This document shows positions 1-5,626 of a DNA stretch of 7,905 bases, one piece after another. Source of the DNA: Desulfoprunum sp. (lineage in GTDB: Bacteria; Desulfobacterota; Desulfobulbia; Desulfobulbales; Desulfocapsaceae); NCBI GenBank assembly GCA_030696435.1, contig JAUYSF010000042.1, forward strand, positions 1-7,905. The letters are read 5' to 3'. The notes beneath the pieces were generated by a model. It was given only the letters and a program-made list of their open reading frames with translations, did no database searches and was not told the DNA's origin. The position numbers were made by a program, and so were the translations under genes. Numbering within the stretch: position 1 is the first letter of the stretch; each line of letters starts with the position of its first letter.

Positions 1-1
1 C

Positions 2-961
2 GATCTGGTGATTATCGCCCCGGCAACGGCCCAGACCATTGCCCGTCTGGCTGGCGGTATGGCTGATGACCTGCTGACCACCACTATCCTGGCTACTCGG
101 GCGCCGGTCATTCTTTGTCCGGCTATGAATAGCCGGATGTATCTTCATCCCGCAACCCAGGAAAATCTAAAAAAACTGCAACAGTTCGGTTACCAGGTTG
201 TTGATCCGAACAGTGGACTCATGGCCTGCAAGGAAGAAGGGCAGGGCAGGCTGCCTGAATGGGAGCAGGTCTCGGAAATATTTCTCAAAGCCCTGAGCGC
301 CCAAGATTTGGCTGGTGAGAAGGTGCTGATTACCGCCGGGCCGACGAGAGAACCACTTGACCCGGCCCGATTTCTCAGTAACCGATCTTCAGGTAAGATG
401 GGCTATGCCCTTGCTGCAACGGCGTATCGTAGAGGGGCGGAGGTGCTTCTTGTCAGTGGCCCTGTCTCTCTTGCCTGTCCCTTTGGTGTGCAACGCATTG
501 ACGTCAAAACAGCCAGAGAAATGGCCGATGTGGTATGGCAACATGCCCCGGAGTCCTCAATAATTGTCAAGGCTGCTGCCGTGGCCGATTTTCGTCCCGC
601 CACTGAACAATCGGAAAAGGTTAAAAAAGACCGGGTAAAACCGGAGATTTCTTTGATACAAAATCCCGATATTCTTTATGAATTGGGCAGAAAAAAACTC
701 CCTGGTCAGATCCTGGTAGGGTTTGCGGCGGAGAGTTCGAATCTCGAAGAGGAGGGCCGGAGAAAGCTTGAGCGGAAAAATCTGGACATGATCGCTGTTA
801 ATAATATCTGTTCAACAGAAATCGGATTTGAATCGGACAGGAATCAGATCTTGCTTATCGATAATGAGGGGAGTCGTCTTCTGCCAATGACCAGTAAGGA
901 ACACACCGCCGATCTGATCTGGGACCGGGTTATGGCTATAAGCAAAAGAAAAGATTCTTAA
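2..961 (+). CDS. coaBC: CoaBC, phosphopantothenoylcysteine decarboxylase / phosphopantothenate-cysteine ligase, 3' part
   Basis: Bifunctional coenzyme A biosynthesis enzyme: the CoaB half joins 4'-phosphopantothenate to cysteine using CTP, and the FMN-dependent CoaC half decarboxylates the product to 4'-phosphopantetheine. It is cytosolic. The frame is open from base 2 with no start in the window, so about 80 N-terminal residues of a roughly 400-residue family are missing; 319 are visible. In visible numbering the CoaC part shows APATAQT (6-12, the PASANT-type loop), PAMN (40-43) and ACKEEGQGRLPE with the catalytic Cys at 76. The CoaB part begins near 103 with ITAGPTRE, followed by SNRSSGKMG, AAAVADFRP (191-199), KVKK (206-209, the CTP-site lysine motif) and FAAES (241-245). 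The GTG at 8 is an internal codon, not a start. It converges with ychJ across 73 bp. I see no damage in the visible part. Confidence 0.96.
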   Translation, partial: DLVIIAPATAQTIARLAGGMADDLLTTTILATRAPVILCPAMNSRMYLHPATQENLKKLQQFGYQVVDPNSGLMACKEEGQGRLPEWEQVSEIFLKALSAQDLAGEKVLITAGPTREPLDPARFLSNRSSGKMGYALAATAYRRGAEVLLVSGPVSLACPFGVQRIDVKTAREMADVVWQHAPESSIIVKAAAVADFRPATEQSEKVKKDRVKPEISLIQNPDILYELGRKKLPGQILVGFAAESSNLEEEGRRKLERKNLDMIAVNNICSTEIGFESDRNQILLIDNEGSRLLPMTSKEHTADLIWDRVMAISKRKDS

Positions 962-1034
962 ACAGGACAAAAAATAGTAGATCAAGGATATTCCGGTGTT
1001 TTCTCGCTGTACGTCTTTGGAGTTGCCTCTTTCC

Positions 1035-1508
1035 TCATCGAACACCGCAGCAGCGCTTAAATTTTTTGCCGGAATGGCAGGGGCAAGGGCTGTTGCGGTC
1101 CAGTTTCTTCCTTGTAATTTCACATCTGCCGTCCAGGTAATACCAAGACTGTTCAGAGCGGATAAATCGGCTGTTTTCACGCATCGTGCACAAATAGCCG
1201 GCCGAAATTGAGGTTGCAGTGAACTCAACCTCCCCTTGGCGGTGACTTGCAAGTCCATCTTTGCAACTGTGAATTTCCAACCCGAGCCATTTAACCTGCT
1301 CATGGGGCAGATCCATGTCCGGCGGTCGCGTGTCAGGTGCCCAGGTTTGTAAGATATATTCAGAGCGTCCGAGGACATAGGCCGAATAACGTGAACGCAT
1401 GAGGGCCTGTGCGGTTGGGGCCTGAGTCTGCCGGTTGATAAGAGGTTCGCAACAGGAGGAAAAGCTCTGTTTGCTGCCGCAGAAACAGGGAGTAAGAGTG
1501 ATAGGCAT
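1035..1508 (-). CDS. ychJ: YchJ-family (UPF0225) protein with two SEC-C motifs
   Basis: A 157-residue protein of the YchJ/UPF0225 family, whose biochemical role is not established. Both ends carry a SEC-C metal-binding motif of the form C-x-C-x8-C-C: residues 8-20 (CFCGS...SCC) and a C-terminal copy in NSPCPCHSGKKFKRCCG. SEC-C motifs, first seen at the C-terminus of SecA, bind zinc. The middle (from about 35, ALMRSRYSAYVLGRSEYILQ) is the conserved NTF2-like core of the family, including the typical RSRYSA box and TW further on. Length matches the usual 150-160 residues. It lies 42 bp downstream of ppsR on the same strand and is probably co-transcribed with it. No good Shine-Dalgarno sequence precedes the ATG, which may mean translation coupled to the upstream gene. 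A soluble cytosolic protein is expected, as there is no signal peptide or membrane segment. Confidence 0.9.
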   Translation of the reverse strand: MPITLTPCFCGSKQSFSSCCEPLINRQTQAPTAQALMRSRYSAYVLGRSEYILQTWAPDTRPPDMDLPHEQVKWLGLEIHSCKDGLASHRQGEVEFTATSISAGYLCTMRENSRFIRSEQSWYYLDGRCEITRKKLDRNSPCPCHSGKKFKRCCGVR

Positions 1509-1550
1509 TTTTTCAGGATTTTCTTCCGGCCTTGAGGGAAGAGAGGTGCA

Positions 1551-2369
1551 TTAAAACCCGGGTTGTCGCTTGAGATCGAGTTCCTGGGAAACCTGTGTTG
1601 CCGTCTCTTCAATTGACCGTCCATCGGAGAAGACCACAGGAATCTGATACTTTATAAAAATCTGATCTGATTGCCTTAATTCCTGTTCGCAGGTCGAAAG
1701 CTTGGCATAGGTGCTGTCCTTGTAGCGTTTTTCCCGGAAGGCATGCAGCATCTGTGGGGTGGTCGAGAGGCCGACAACCCGGTTTTTATTCCGAACAATC
1801 TCGGGGGGCAGGCGTTGCAAGTCAAGATCATCTTGGACGAGCGGGTAATTCGCCGCCTTCAGGCCCATCTGGGTGGCGATGAAGACCGACACCGGAGTCT
1901 TACCGGAACGGGAGACTCCGACAATGATCAGGTCAGCCTCGTCGTAATCCTTGGTGCCGGTACCATCATCATGGGCTATGGAATAGTGAATGGCGTTGAC
2001 CCGTTTGGTCATGGTATTGTCATCGAGGTGCCGTGAAGTACCGGGTTCGCGGATGGCCTTTGCCTCAAGGAGATCTTCGAGTTTGACGAGAAAATGATCG
2101 CAAATATTGAGAAATTCGACCTCGGGAGTATCAAAAATCTGATTGAGTTTGATGCTGAAGAGGGTGGAGAAAACCAGGGGGTATCTACCGGCAGACTGAC
2201 TCAGGATTTTTTCCAAAGCCCTTTTGGCCTGCGCTTCGCTGCGAATAAACGGAATGAGCTCTTCGTTGAAATTCACCTCAGGAAATTGGCAGAGCAGGGC
2301 TTTGCCCATATCCTTGGCAAGGATACCGGTGTTGCCGGAAATATAATAGACATCTTTGGACTTCCACAT
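1551..2369 (-). CDS. ppsR: PEP synthase / pyruvate phosphate dikinase regulatory protein (DUF299)
   Basis: A 272-residue bifunctional Ser/Thr kinase and Pi-dependent pyrophosphorylase of the DUF299 family. In characterised members it inactivates PEP synthase or pyruvate phosphate dikinase by ADP-dependent phosphorylation of a threonine and reactivates it by phosphorolysis, so it sets flux between pyruvate and PEP. Visible signatures are the N-terminal ISGNTG box (10-15), HDDGTGTKDYDEADLIIVG leading into the P-loop GVSRSGKT (151-158), KAANYPLV (171-178), and the C-terminal SIEETA box (252-257). Length is normal for the family (about 270-280). The ATG at 2369 is supported by a GGAG at 2383-2380 with a 10-nt spacer. 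The target enzyme is not in the window, so PEP synthase and PPDK cannot be told apart. It is divergent from the glycosyltransferase gene and probably the first gene of a ppsR-ychJ unit. Confidence 0.93.
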   Translation of the reverse strand: MWKSKDVYYISGNTGILAKDMGKALLCQFPEVNFNEELIPFIRSEAQAKRALEKILSQSAGRYPLVFSTLFSIKLNQIFDTPEVEFLNICDHFLVKLEDLLEAKAIREPGTSRHLDDNTMTKRVNAIHYSIAHDDGTGTKDYDEADLIIVGVSRSGKTPVSVFIATQMGLKAANYPLVQDDLDLQRLPPEIVRNKNRVVGLSTTPQMLHAFREKRYKDSTYAKLSTCEQELRQSDQIFIKYQIPVVFSDGRSIEETATQVSQELDLKRQPGF

Positions 2370-2431
2370 GTATTGTTTTCTCCAATGCGTATGTGTATGA
2401 GTTTTGCCAATACGGATCCTTCCCGCAACGA

Positions 2432-2470
2432 GAATTTACCGTGTATTCCCGCACTGTACAACGGAAATTC
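2432..2470. repeat. 39-nt imperfect inverted repeat (stem-loop)
   Basis: The left arm at 2432-2445 and right arm at 2457-2470 pair as GAATTT, CCGT and GTA blocks, 13 base pairs in all, with one unpaired A on each arm and an 11-nt loop (2446-2456). No T-run follows on either strand, so it is not an intrinsic terminator. It lies 62 bp before the ppsR start and 132 bp before the glycosyltransferase start. It could be a protein-binding dyad or a leader RNA structure for either gene. Confidence 0.5.
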
Positions 2471-2558
2471 GATAATGCTTAAGAATTATTTATACTCCGC
2501 ATTAGCATACCTTAATACATTTTTCCCTTCCGATTGGCGATATCGACAGCGGCTGGAA

Positions 2559-2580
2559 AGAGCATTGGCAAAGATGCTCT
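2559..2580 (+). repeat. Hairpin in leader of the DUF3524 gene
   Basis: AGAGCAT (2559-2565) and ATGCTCT (2574-2580) form a perfect 7-bp stem with an 8-nt loop, ending 22 nt before the start codon. There is no T-run after it. It may be a leader structure near the ribosome binding site. A 7-bp dyad can also occur by chance, so confidence is limited. Confidence 0.35.
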
Positions 2581-2602
2581 CTTGGGAGTTCAGAAAGGCC
2601 CA

Positions 2603-3697
2603 ATGAAAGACAAGCGCCTGCTTATCCTCGAACCTTACTGGGGCGGTTCACATAGCCAGTTTCTTGTTGGACTGCAGCAGCATATCGGGGCACAATGCCA
2701 GGTTATGAGTCTGCCTGCCCGCAATTGGAAGATGCGCATGCAACTCTCCGCGCCCTGGGCCTTGGTCTGCTTGAGAAAACTCTCACCCGAACAGCGTCGG
2801 TTCGACACGGTGCTGTGCTCGACATTCATGGATGTCGCCGTGCTGCGTTCTCTTCTGACAACACTCTCCGGCTGGAACAGCACAACCCGATTTTGTACAT
2901 ATTTCCATGAAAATCAATTTGCCTATCCTGAGCAGTTCGGGCAAGGCGGTAATAGACAATTCGCCGCCATCAATTATACAACTGCACTTGCCTCCGACCG
3001 TGTTGCATTCAACTCCCGCTACAATCTCGAAACCTTTCTAGATGGCTGTAATCACTATCTCAAAAAATCCGGCGAAATGGGCGTTCAAGCCACTTCTAAG
3101 GAAATTCAGGGGAAAAGCAAGATTCTCTCGCCTGGTCTGGATTTTTCTCTGATTGATCAGGTCTCTGTTCTTCGTGAACAAAGATCGCCCGTTATTGTCT
3201 GGAATCATCGATGGGAACATGATAAAAATCCCGAGGAATTATTTGTCGCGCTCATTGAACTCAAAAGACAAGGCCTTGATTTCCAGCTGATTGTTCTTGG
3301 ACAGGGCTTCTCAAGTGAACCCCAATGTTTTAAAGAGGCACGCATACTGCTGGCCGACAGGATCCTGCACTTTGGCTATGTTCCGTCAAGACAGGACTAT
3401 GCCGAGCTTCTGAAAAAAGGGACAATCGTGGTCTCCACAGCCAGGCATGAATTCTTTGGGATAGCAGTCCTGGAAGCGGTAAGAGCGGGGTGCCGGCCCC
3501 TGTTACCGGACCGCCTTGCCTATCCTGAACTTTTTGAACGGCAATATCTCTATAGTGAAAACAGCCTGATTGAAAGCCTGGGGCGGTTGCTTCGGAACGA
3601 CAGCGGGTTAGATAGCGATGAACTCATGCAATTGACGGAAAGATTTTCCTGGCCGGTGGTTCGTCAGGACTATAAGGAATGGCTTTTCGGGGCTTGA
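2603..3697 (+). CDS. DUF3524 glycosyltransferase, bacterial homologue of tRNA-queuosine alpha-mannosyltransferase
   Basis: A 364-residue GT-B fold glycosyltransferase resembling animal GTDC1, which has been identified as QTMAN, the enzyme adding mannose to queuosine in tRNA-Asp. Family signatures are EPYWGGSH (10-17) at the N-terminal Rossmann strand, LPARNWKMR (37-45), YFHENQFAYP (100-109), and the hallmark WNHRWEHDKNPEELF (200-214) opening the C-terminal domain. HEFFGIAVLEA follows, with a GT4-type E-x7-E pair at E283 and E291 for the sugar-nucleotide donor. The ATG at 2603 is preferred because AAAGG (2594-2598) precedes it and the EPYWGGSH strand then lies at the usual distance from the N-terminus; a TTG at 2534 in frame would add 23 residues without family support. 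No signal peptide is seen, so it is cytosolic. tRNA mannosylation in this organism is inferred from homology; the true acceptor could differ. It may be co-transcribed with aroK, 62 bp downstream. Confidence 0.85.
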   Translation: MKDKRLLILEPYWGGSHSQFLVGLQQHIGAQCQVMSLPARNWKMRMQLSAPWALVCLRKLSPEQRRFDTVLCSTFMDVAVLRSLLTTLSGWNSTTRFCTYFHENQFAYPEQFGQGGNRQFAAINYTTALASDRVAFNSRYNLETFLDGCNHYLKKSGEMGVQATSKEIQGKSKILSPGLDFSLIDQVSVLREQRSPVIVWNHRWEHDKNPEELFVALIELKRQGLDFQLIVLGQGFSSEPQCFKEARILLADRILHFGYVPSRQDYAELLKKGTIVVSTARHEFFGIAVLEAVRAGCRPLLPDRLAYPELFERQYLYSENSLIESLGRLLRNDSGLDSDELMQLTERFSWPVVRQDYKEWLFGA

Positions 3698-3724
3698 CTC
3701 GGAACAGCCGACATTGAGCGGAAA

Positions 3725-3745
3725 GTGGCGAGAGAAGGTCGCCAC
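3725..3745 (+). repeat. Perfect hairpin in the spacer before aroK
   Basis: GTGGCGA (3725-3731) and TCGCCAC (3739-3745) form a GC-rich 7-bp stem with the purine loop GAGAAGG. The stem ends directly against AGGGGG (3746-3751), the best Shine-Dalgarno for aroK, which has an 8-nt spacer to the ATG at 3760. No T-run follows, so it is not a terminator. It could act in mRNA processing or stability, or affect ribosome access to aroK. Confidence 0.5.
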
Positions 3746-3759
3746 AGGGGGCTGAAGGT

Positions 3760-4308
3760 ATGAAGAACAATATCGTGCTCATTGGTTTTATGGGAGTGGG
3801 CAAGGGCAGAACTGCCAGGAGTATTGCTGCCAAAACAAATATGTATGCCGTAGATTGTGACGATCTTATTGAAAGTCTCGCCAATATGAAGATCAAGACT
3901 ATCTTTGAGGTCCATGGAGAGGAGTATTTCCGTCGCCTCGAGCAAAAGACTGCAAAATGGCTTGAGGAATCGGTCAGCTCTACAATTATTTCCAGTGGTG
4001 GGGGCTTTTTTAAGGTAAAAAACCTGAAAAAGATCGGCAAGATTATCTATCTGCATGCTGATTTTGAGACAATCCTGGCAGGCCTCATGACGGATGTCAA
4101 TGCCGAGAAAAAACTACGGAAAAGACCTCTGTTACAGGATCTTGACAAGGCCAGAAGCCTCTTTGCCGAACGGGTTCCCCTGTATCGTCAGGCGGCAGAT
4201 GTTGAGATCCCTGTTGCTGGACTGAGCGCTGATCAGGTGGCCCAAGAGATCATTTCCGCTCTTGAGGGAGAAAAGAAAAAAAAGAATAGCCGAAAAACTA
4301 AAAAGTAA
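3760..4308 (+). CDS. aroK: Shikimate kinase with an atypical P-loop
   Basis: Phosphorylates shikimate at O3 with ATP, the fifth step of the shikimate pathway to chorismate; cytosolic. The 182 residues align closely with known shikimate kinases. Walker A is GFMGVGKG (9-16), shikimate-binding D32 and D34 (DCDD), R58 in EYFRRLE, the GGG loop (80-82), KRPLL with R122 in the lid, and R138 in ERVPLYR. Gly16 is odd, since this position is normally Ser/Thr and helps bind Mg-ATP. All other key residues are present, so the enzyme is probably active or the change is lineage-specific. The C-terminus has a lysine-rich tail (from about 170) that coincides with an A-rich stretch serving as part of a terminator on the other strand. 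The ATG at 3760 has AGGGGG 8 nt upstream. The gene converges on nadA with one base between the stops. Confidence 0.94.
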   Translation: MKNNIVLIGFMGVGKGRTARSIAAKTNMYAVDCDDLIESLANMKIKTIFEVHGEEYFRRLEQKTAKWLEESVSSTIISSGGGFFKVKNLKKIGKIIYLHADFETILAGLMTDVNAEKKLRKRPLLQDLDKARSLFAERVPLYRQAADVEIPVAGLSADQVAQEIISALEGEKKKKNSRKTKK

Positions 4309-4327
4309 GCTATTTCGGCATCTTTTT
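4271..4327. terminator. Bidirectional intrinsic terminator shared by aroK and nadA
   Basis: GCCGAAA (4289-4295) and TTTCGGC (4313-4319) form a perfect 7-bp stem; the 17-nt loop can form a small inner ACT/AGT pair. Rightward it is followed by TCTTTTT (4321-4327), suiting aroK transcripts. Leftward it is followed by the complement of an A-rich run (4271-4286), giving a long U-tract for nadA transcripts. The structure lies within the last codons of both genes and spans both stop codons (4306-4308 on plus, 4310-4312 on minus). Confidence 0.75.
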
Positions 4328-5368
4328 GGCAAAATCGAGCATTCTTCTGATGGGTATCCGGGCTTTTTCGGCCAGATCCGCAGAAACGAAGATTTCATTC
4401 GTGCCATTCTCCAGGACCTCGGCGAGGTTCTGGAGCGAATTCATGCCCATCCACGGGCACATAGCACAACTCTGGCAGGTCGCTCCCTCTCCGGCCGTTG
4501 GTGCCGGAAGAAAGGTCTTGTCCGGGGCCATCTTCTTCATCTTATGCAGGATTCCGGCATCGGTTGCAACGATAAACTCCCTGTTTGGCATGGTACTGAC
4601 AGCCTTTATCAAGACTGTGGTCGAGCCGACGACATCGGCCAGGGCAACCACTGGCTCAGGTGCTTCGGGGTGAACCAGGATCGCCGCATCGGGATGCAGT
4701 CTGCGCATCCGGGCGAGGGCTACTGAGCGGAACTCTTCATGCACGATACAGGATCCCGGCCAGAGGATCATCTCAGCTCCTGTCAGTCTCTGGACGTAGC
4801 TCCCTAGATGTCTGTCAGGGGCCCAGAGGATTTTTTCCCCGGCTTCAGCCAGATGGCGGATAATGGGCAAGGCAATCCCGGAAGTCACCACCCAGTCTGA
4901 ACGGGCTTTAACTCTCGCGCTGGTATTGGCATAGACCACCACTGTATGCTCTGGATGCTGATCACAGAATGCTGAAAAGAGCTCGGCGGGGCAGCCTTCA
5001 TCGAGAGAACAGGTGGCCTTGAGGTCAGGCATAAGCACCCGCTTTTCATTGTTGAGGATCTTGGCGGTCTCCCCCATAAAGCGGACGCCGGCCACAACAA
5101 GGGTCTGGGCCGGGTGCTCGGTGCCGAAACGAGCCATCTCAAGAGAATCAGCAACACATCCCCCCGTCTCCTCCGCCAGATCCTGCAAAACACCATCCGT
5201 ATAATAATGGGCCACCAGAACGGCACTCTGCTCTTTGAGCAGTTTTTTGATGCGCTCTTTCAACGCCACCTGCTCGTCACTTGTCAATTCAGGCCATTTC
5301 GGCTGGTCTGGTACATGAAATGTCGGGATGGTAACGCTTGCTTCCTGGGCATGATTTGGAGGTGACAT
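4310..5368 (-). CDS. nadA: Quinolinate synthase A, [4Fe-4S] enzyme
   Basis: Condenses iminoaspartate with dihydroxyacetone phosphate to quinolinate, the second step of de novo NAD synthesis from aspartate, in the cytosol. The 352 residues show the E. coli-type cluster ligands: Cys120 in [11 protein letters not shown], Cys207 in GSCIVHEEF, and the C-terminal [10 protein letters not shown] (298-307) whose last Cys, C304, matches the third ligand of the E. coli enzyme. Substrate-site segments include AHYYTD (53-58), ADSLEMARF (73-81), [12 protein letters not shown] (94-105) and VYANTSA (145-151). The ATG at 5368 is chosen because AGGA (5379-5376) precedes it with a 7-nt spacer; an upstream in-frame TTG at 5443 would add 25 residues resembling no family sequence. 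nadB and nadC are not in the window. Transcription ends in the terminator shared with aroK. A divergent spacer with a palindromic site lies upstream. Confidence 0.97.
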   Translation of the reverse strand: MSPPNHAQEASVTIPTFHVPDQPKWPELTSDEQVALKERIKKLLKEQSAVLVAHYYTDGVLQDLAEETGGCVADSLEMARFGTEHPAQTLVVAGVRFMGETAKILNNEKRVLMPDLKATCSLDEGCPAELFSAFCDQHPEHTVVVYANTSARVKARSDWVVTSGIALPIIRHLAEAGEKILWAPDRHLGSYVQRLTGAEMILWPGSCIVHEEFRSVALARMRRLHPDAAILVHPEAPEPVVALADVVGSTTVLIKAVSTMPNREFIVATDAGILHKMKKMAPDKTFLPAPTAGEGATCQSCAMCPWMGMNSLQNLAEVLENGTNEIFVSADLAEKARIPIRRMLDFAKKMPK

Positions 5369-5375
5369 GGTTCTA

Positions 5376-5379
5376 TCCT
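5376..5379 (-). promoter_or_regulatory. nadA ribosome binding site
   Basis: Read leftward, AGGA at 5379-5376 lies 7 nt before the ATG at 5368. It decides between this start and the in-frame TTG at 5443. Confidence 0.65.
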
Positions 5380-5391
5380 GGGCTGGATCTT

Positions 5392-5408
5392 CATCTGTCG
5401 GGCAGATG
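5392..5408 (-). repeat. Small hairpin in the nadA leader
   Basis: CATCTG (5392-5397) and CAGATG (5403-5408) form a perfect 6-bp stem with a 5-nt loop. It lies 23 bp before the nadA start and 12 bp before its Shine-Dalgarno. It could be a leader structure or a short operator; the size allows a chance origin. Confidence 0.35.
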
Positions 5409-5460
5409 CTCGGGTGTATGTTGTTTATGTATATGAAATACAAGGGTAATATATGACAAA

Positions 5461-5474
5461 ACAGGAATACCTGT
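5461..5474. promoter_or_regulatory. Candidate operator: ACAGG-N4-CCTGT inverted repeat
   Basis: A perfect 5-bp dyad with a 4-bp centre lies 1 bp from each of two possible outward-facing -35 boxes (TTGTCA leftward, TTGAGC rightward). A dimeric regulator bound here could control both nadA and the sensor gene. I do not recognise the site as that of a named NAD regulator. Confidence 0.4.
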
Positions 5475-5626
5475 CTTGAGCTTTTCCAGTAGCGAATATA
5501 AAACTAACGGGAAAATAATGGAACCGAAAATATCGGCCTATACAATCAGACCTGCAAAGATGGGAACAATGAGGGCATCGTCGATACCTTCTCTTCAGAA
5601 ACATTCAAACAGGTTAAATTGCAGGT

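Larger units (their letters stand above)
2370..2602. promoter_or_regulatory. Divergent intergenic region, ppsR / DUF3524 gene
   Basis: This 233-bp AT-rich spacer must hold the promoters of both divergent genes, but I cannot place either with confidence. Rightward, TATACT at 2491-2496 is a fair -10 with no good -35 at 16-18 bp. It sits inside a TAATGC / GCATTA inverted repeat (2473-2478 and 2499-2504). Leftward, TTGTAC followed 17 bp later by TAAATT is a weak match. The spacer also holds a long imperfect stem-loop and a shorter hairpin, listed separately. No coding sequence is apparent. Confidence 0.45.
5369..5626. promoter_or_regulatory. Divergent intergenic region, nadA / chimeric sensor gene
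   Basis: A 258-bp spacer between divergent genes. Leftward, TTGTCA (5459-5454) matches five of six -35 bases but has only weak -10 candidates near 5436-5430. Rightward, TTGAGC (5476-5481) and TATAAA (5497-5502) are separated by 15 bp, shorter than ideal. The 14-bp inverted repeat ACAGG-N4-CCTGT (5461-5474) lies exactly between the two possible -35 boxes. A long leader (about 120 nt) would precede the sensor gene. No convincing coding sequence is present. Confidence 0.45.

Noticed and set aside
994..1047. CGGTGTT / AACACCG inverted repeat between coaBC and ychJ as a terminator
   Set aside because: The loop is 40 nt and no T-run follows the stem on either strand, so a terminator is not supported; I see none in this gap.
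1522..1542. TCTTCC / GGAAGA hairpin between ppsR and ychJ
   Set aside because: A 6-bp stem with a 9-nt loop and no T-run; it is too weak to call as a regulatory element.
812..1624. Long minus-strand open frame of 270 codons
   Set aside because: It overlaps coaBC, ychJ and ppsR in another frame; ychJ with two SEC-C motifs clearly occupies this strand.
2094..2606. Plus-strand open frame of 170 codons across the ppsR 5' end and spacer
   Set aside because: Most of it is antisense to ppsR, and the rest covers the divergent spacer; it has no recognisable protein features.
4262..4726. Plus-strand open frame of 154 codons after aroK
   Set aside because: It is antisense to nadA, whose cluster ligands are all in place on the other strand.
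5369..5443. N-terminal extension of NadA from a TTG at 5443
   Set aside because: The 25 extra residues match nothing in the family, and the ATG at 5368 has AGGA at good spacing.
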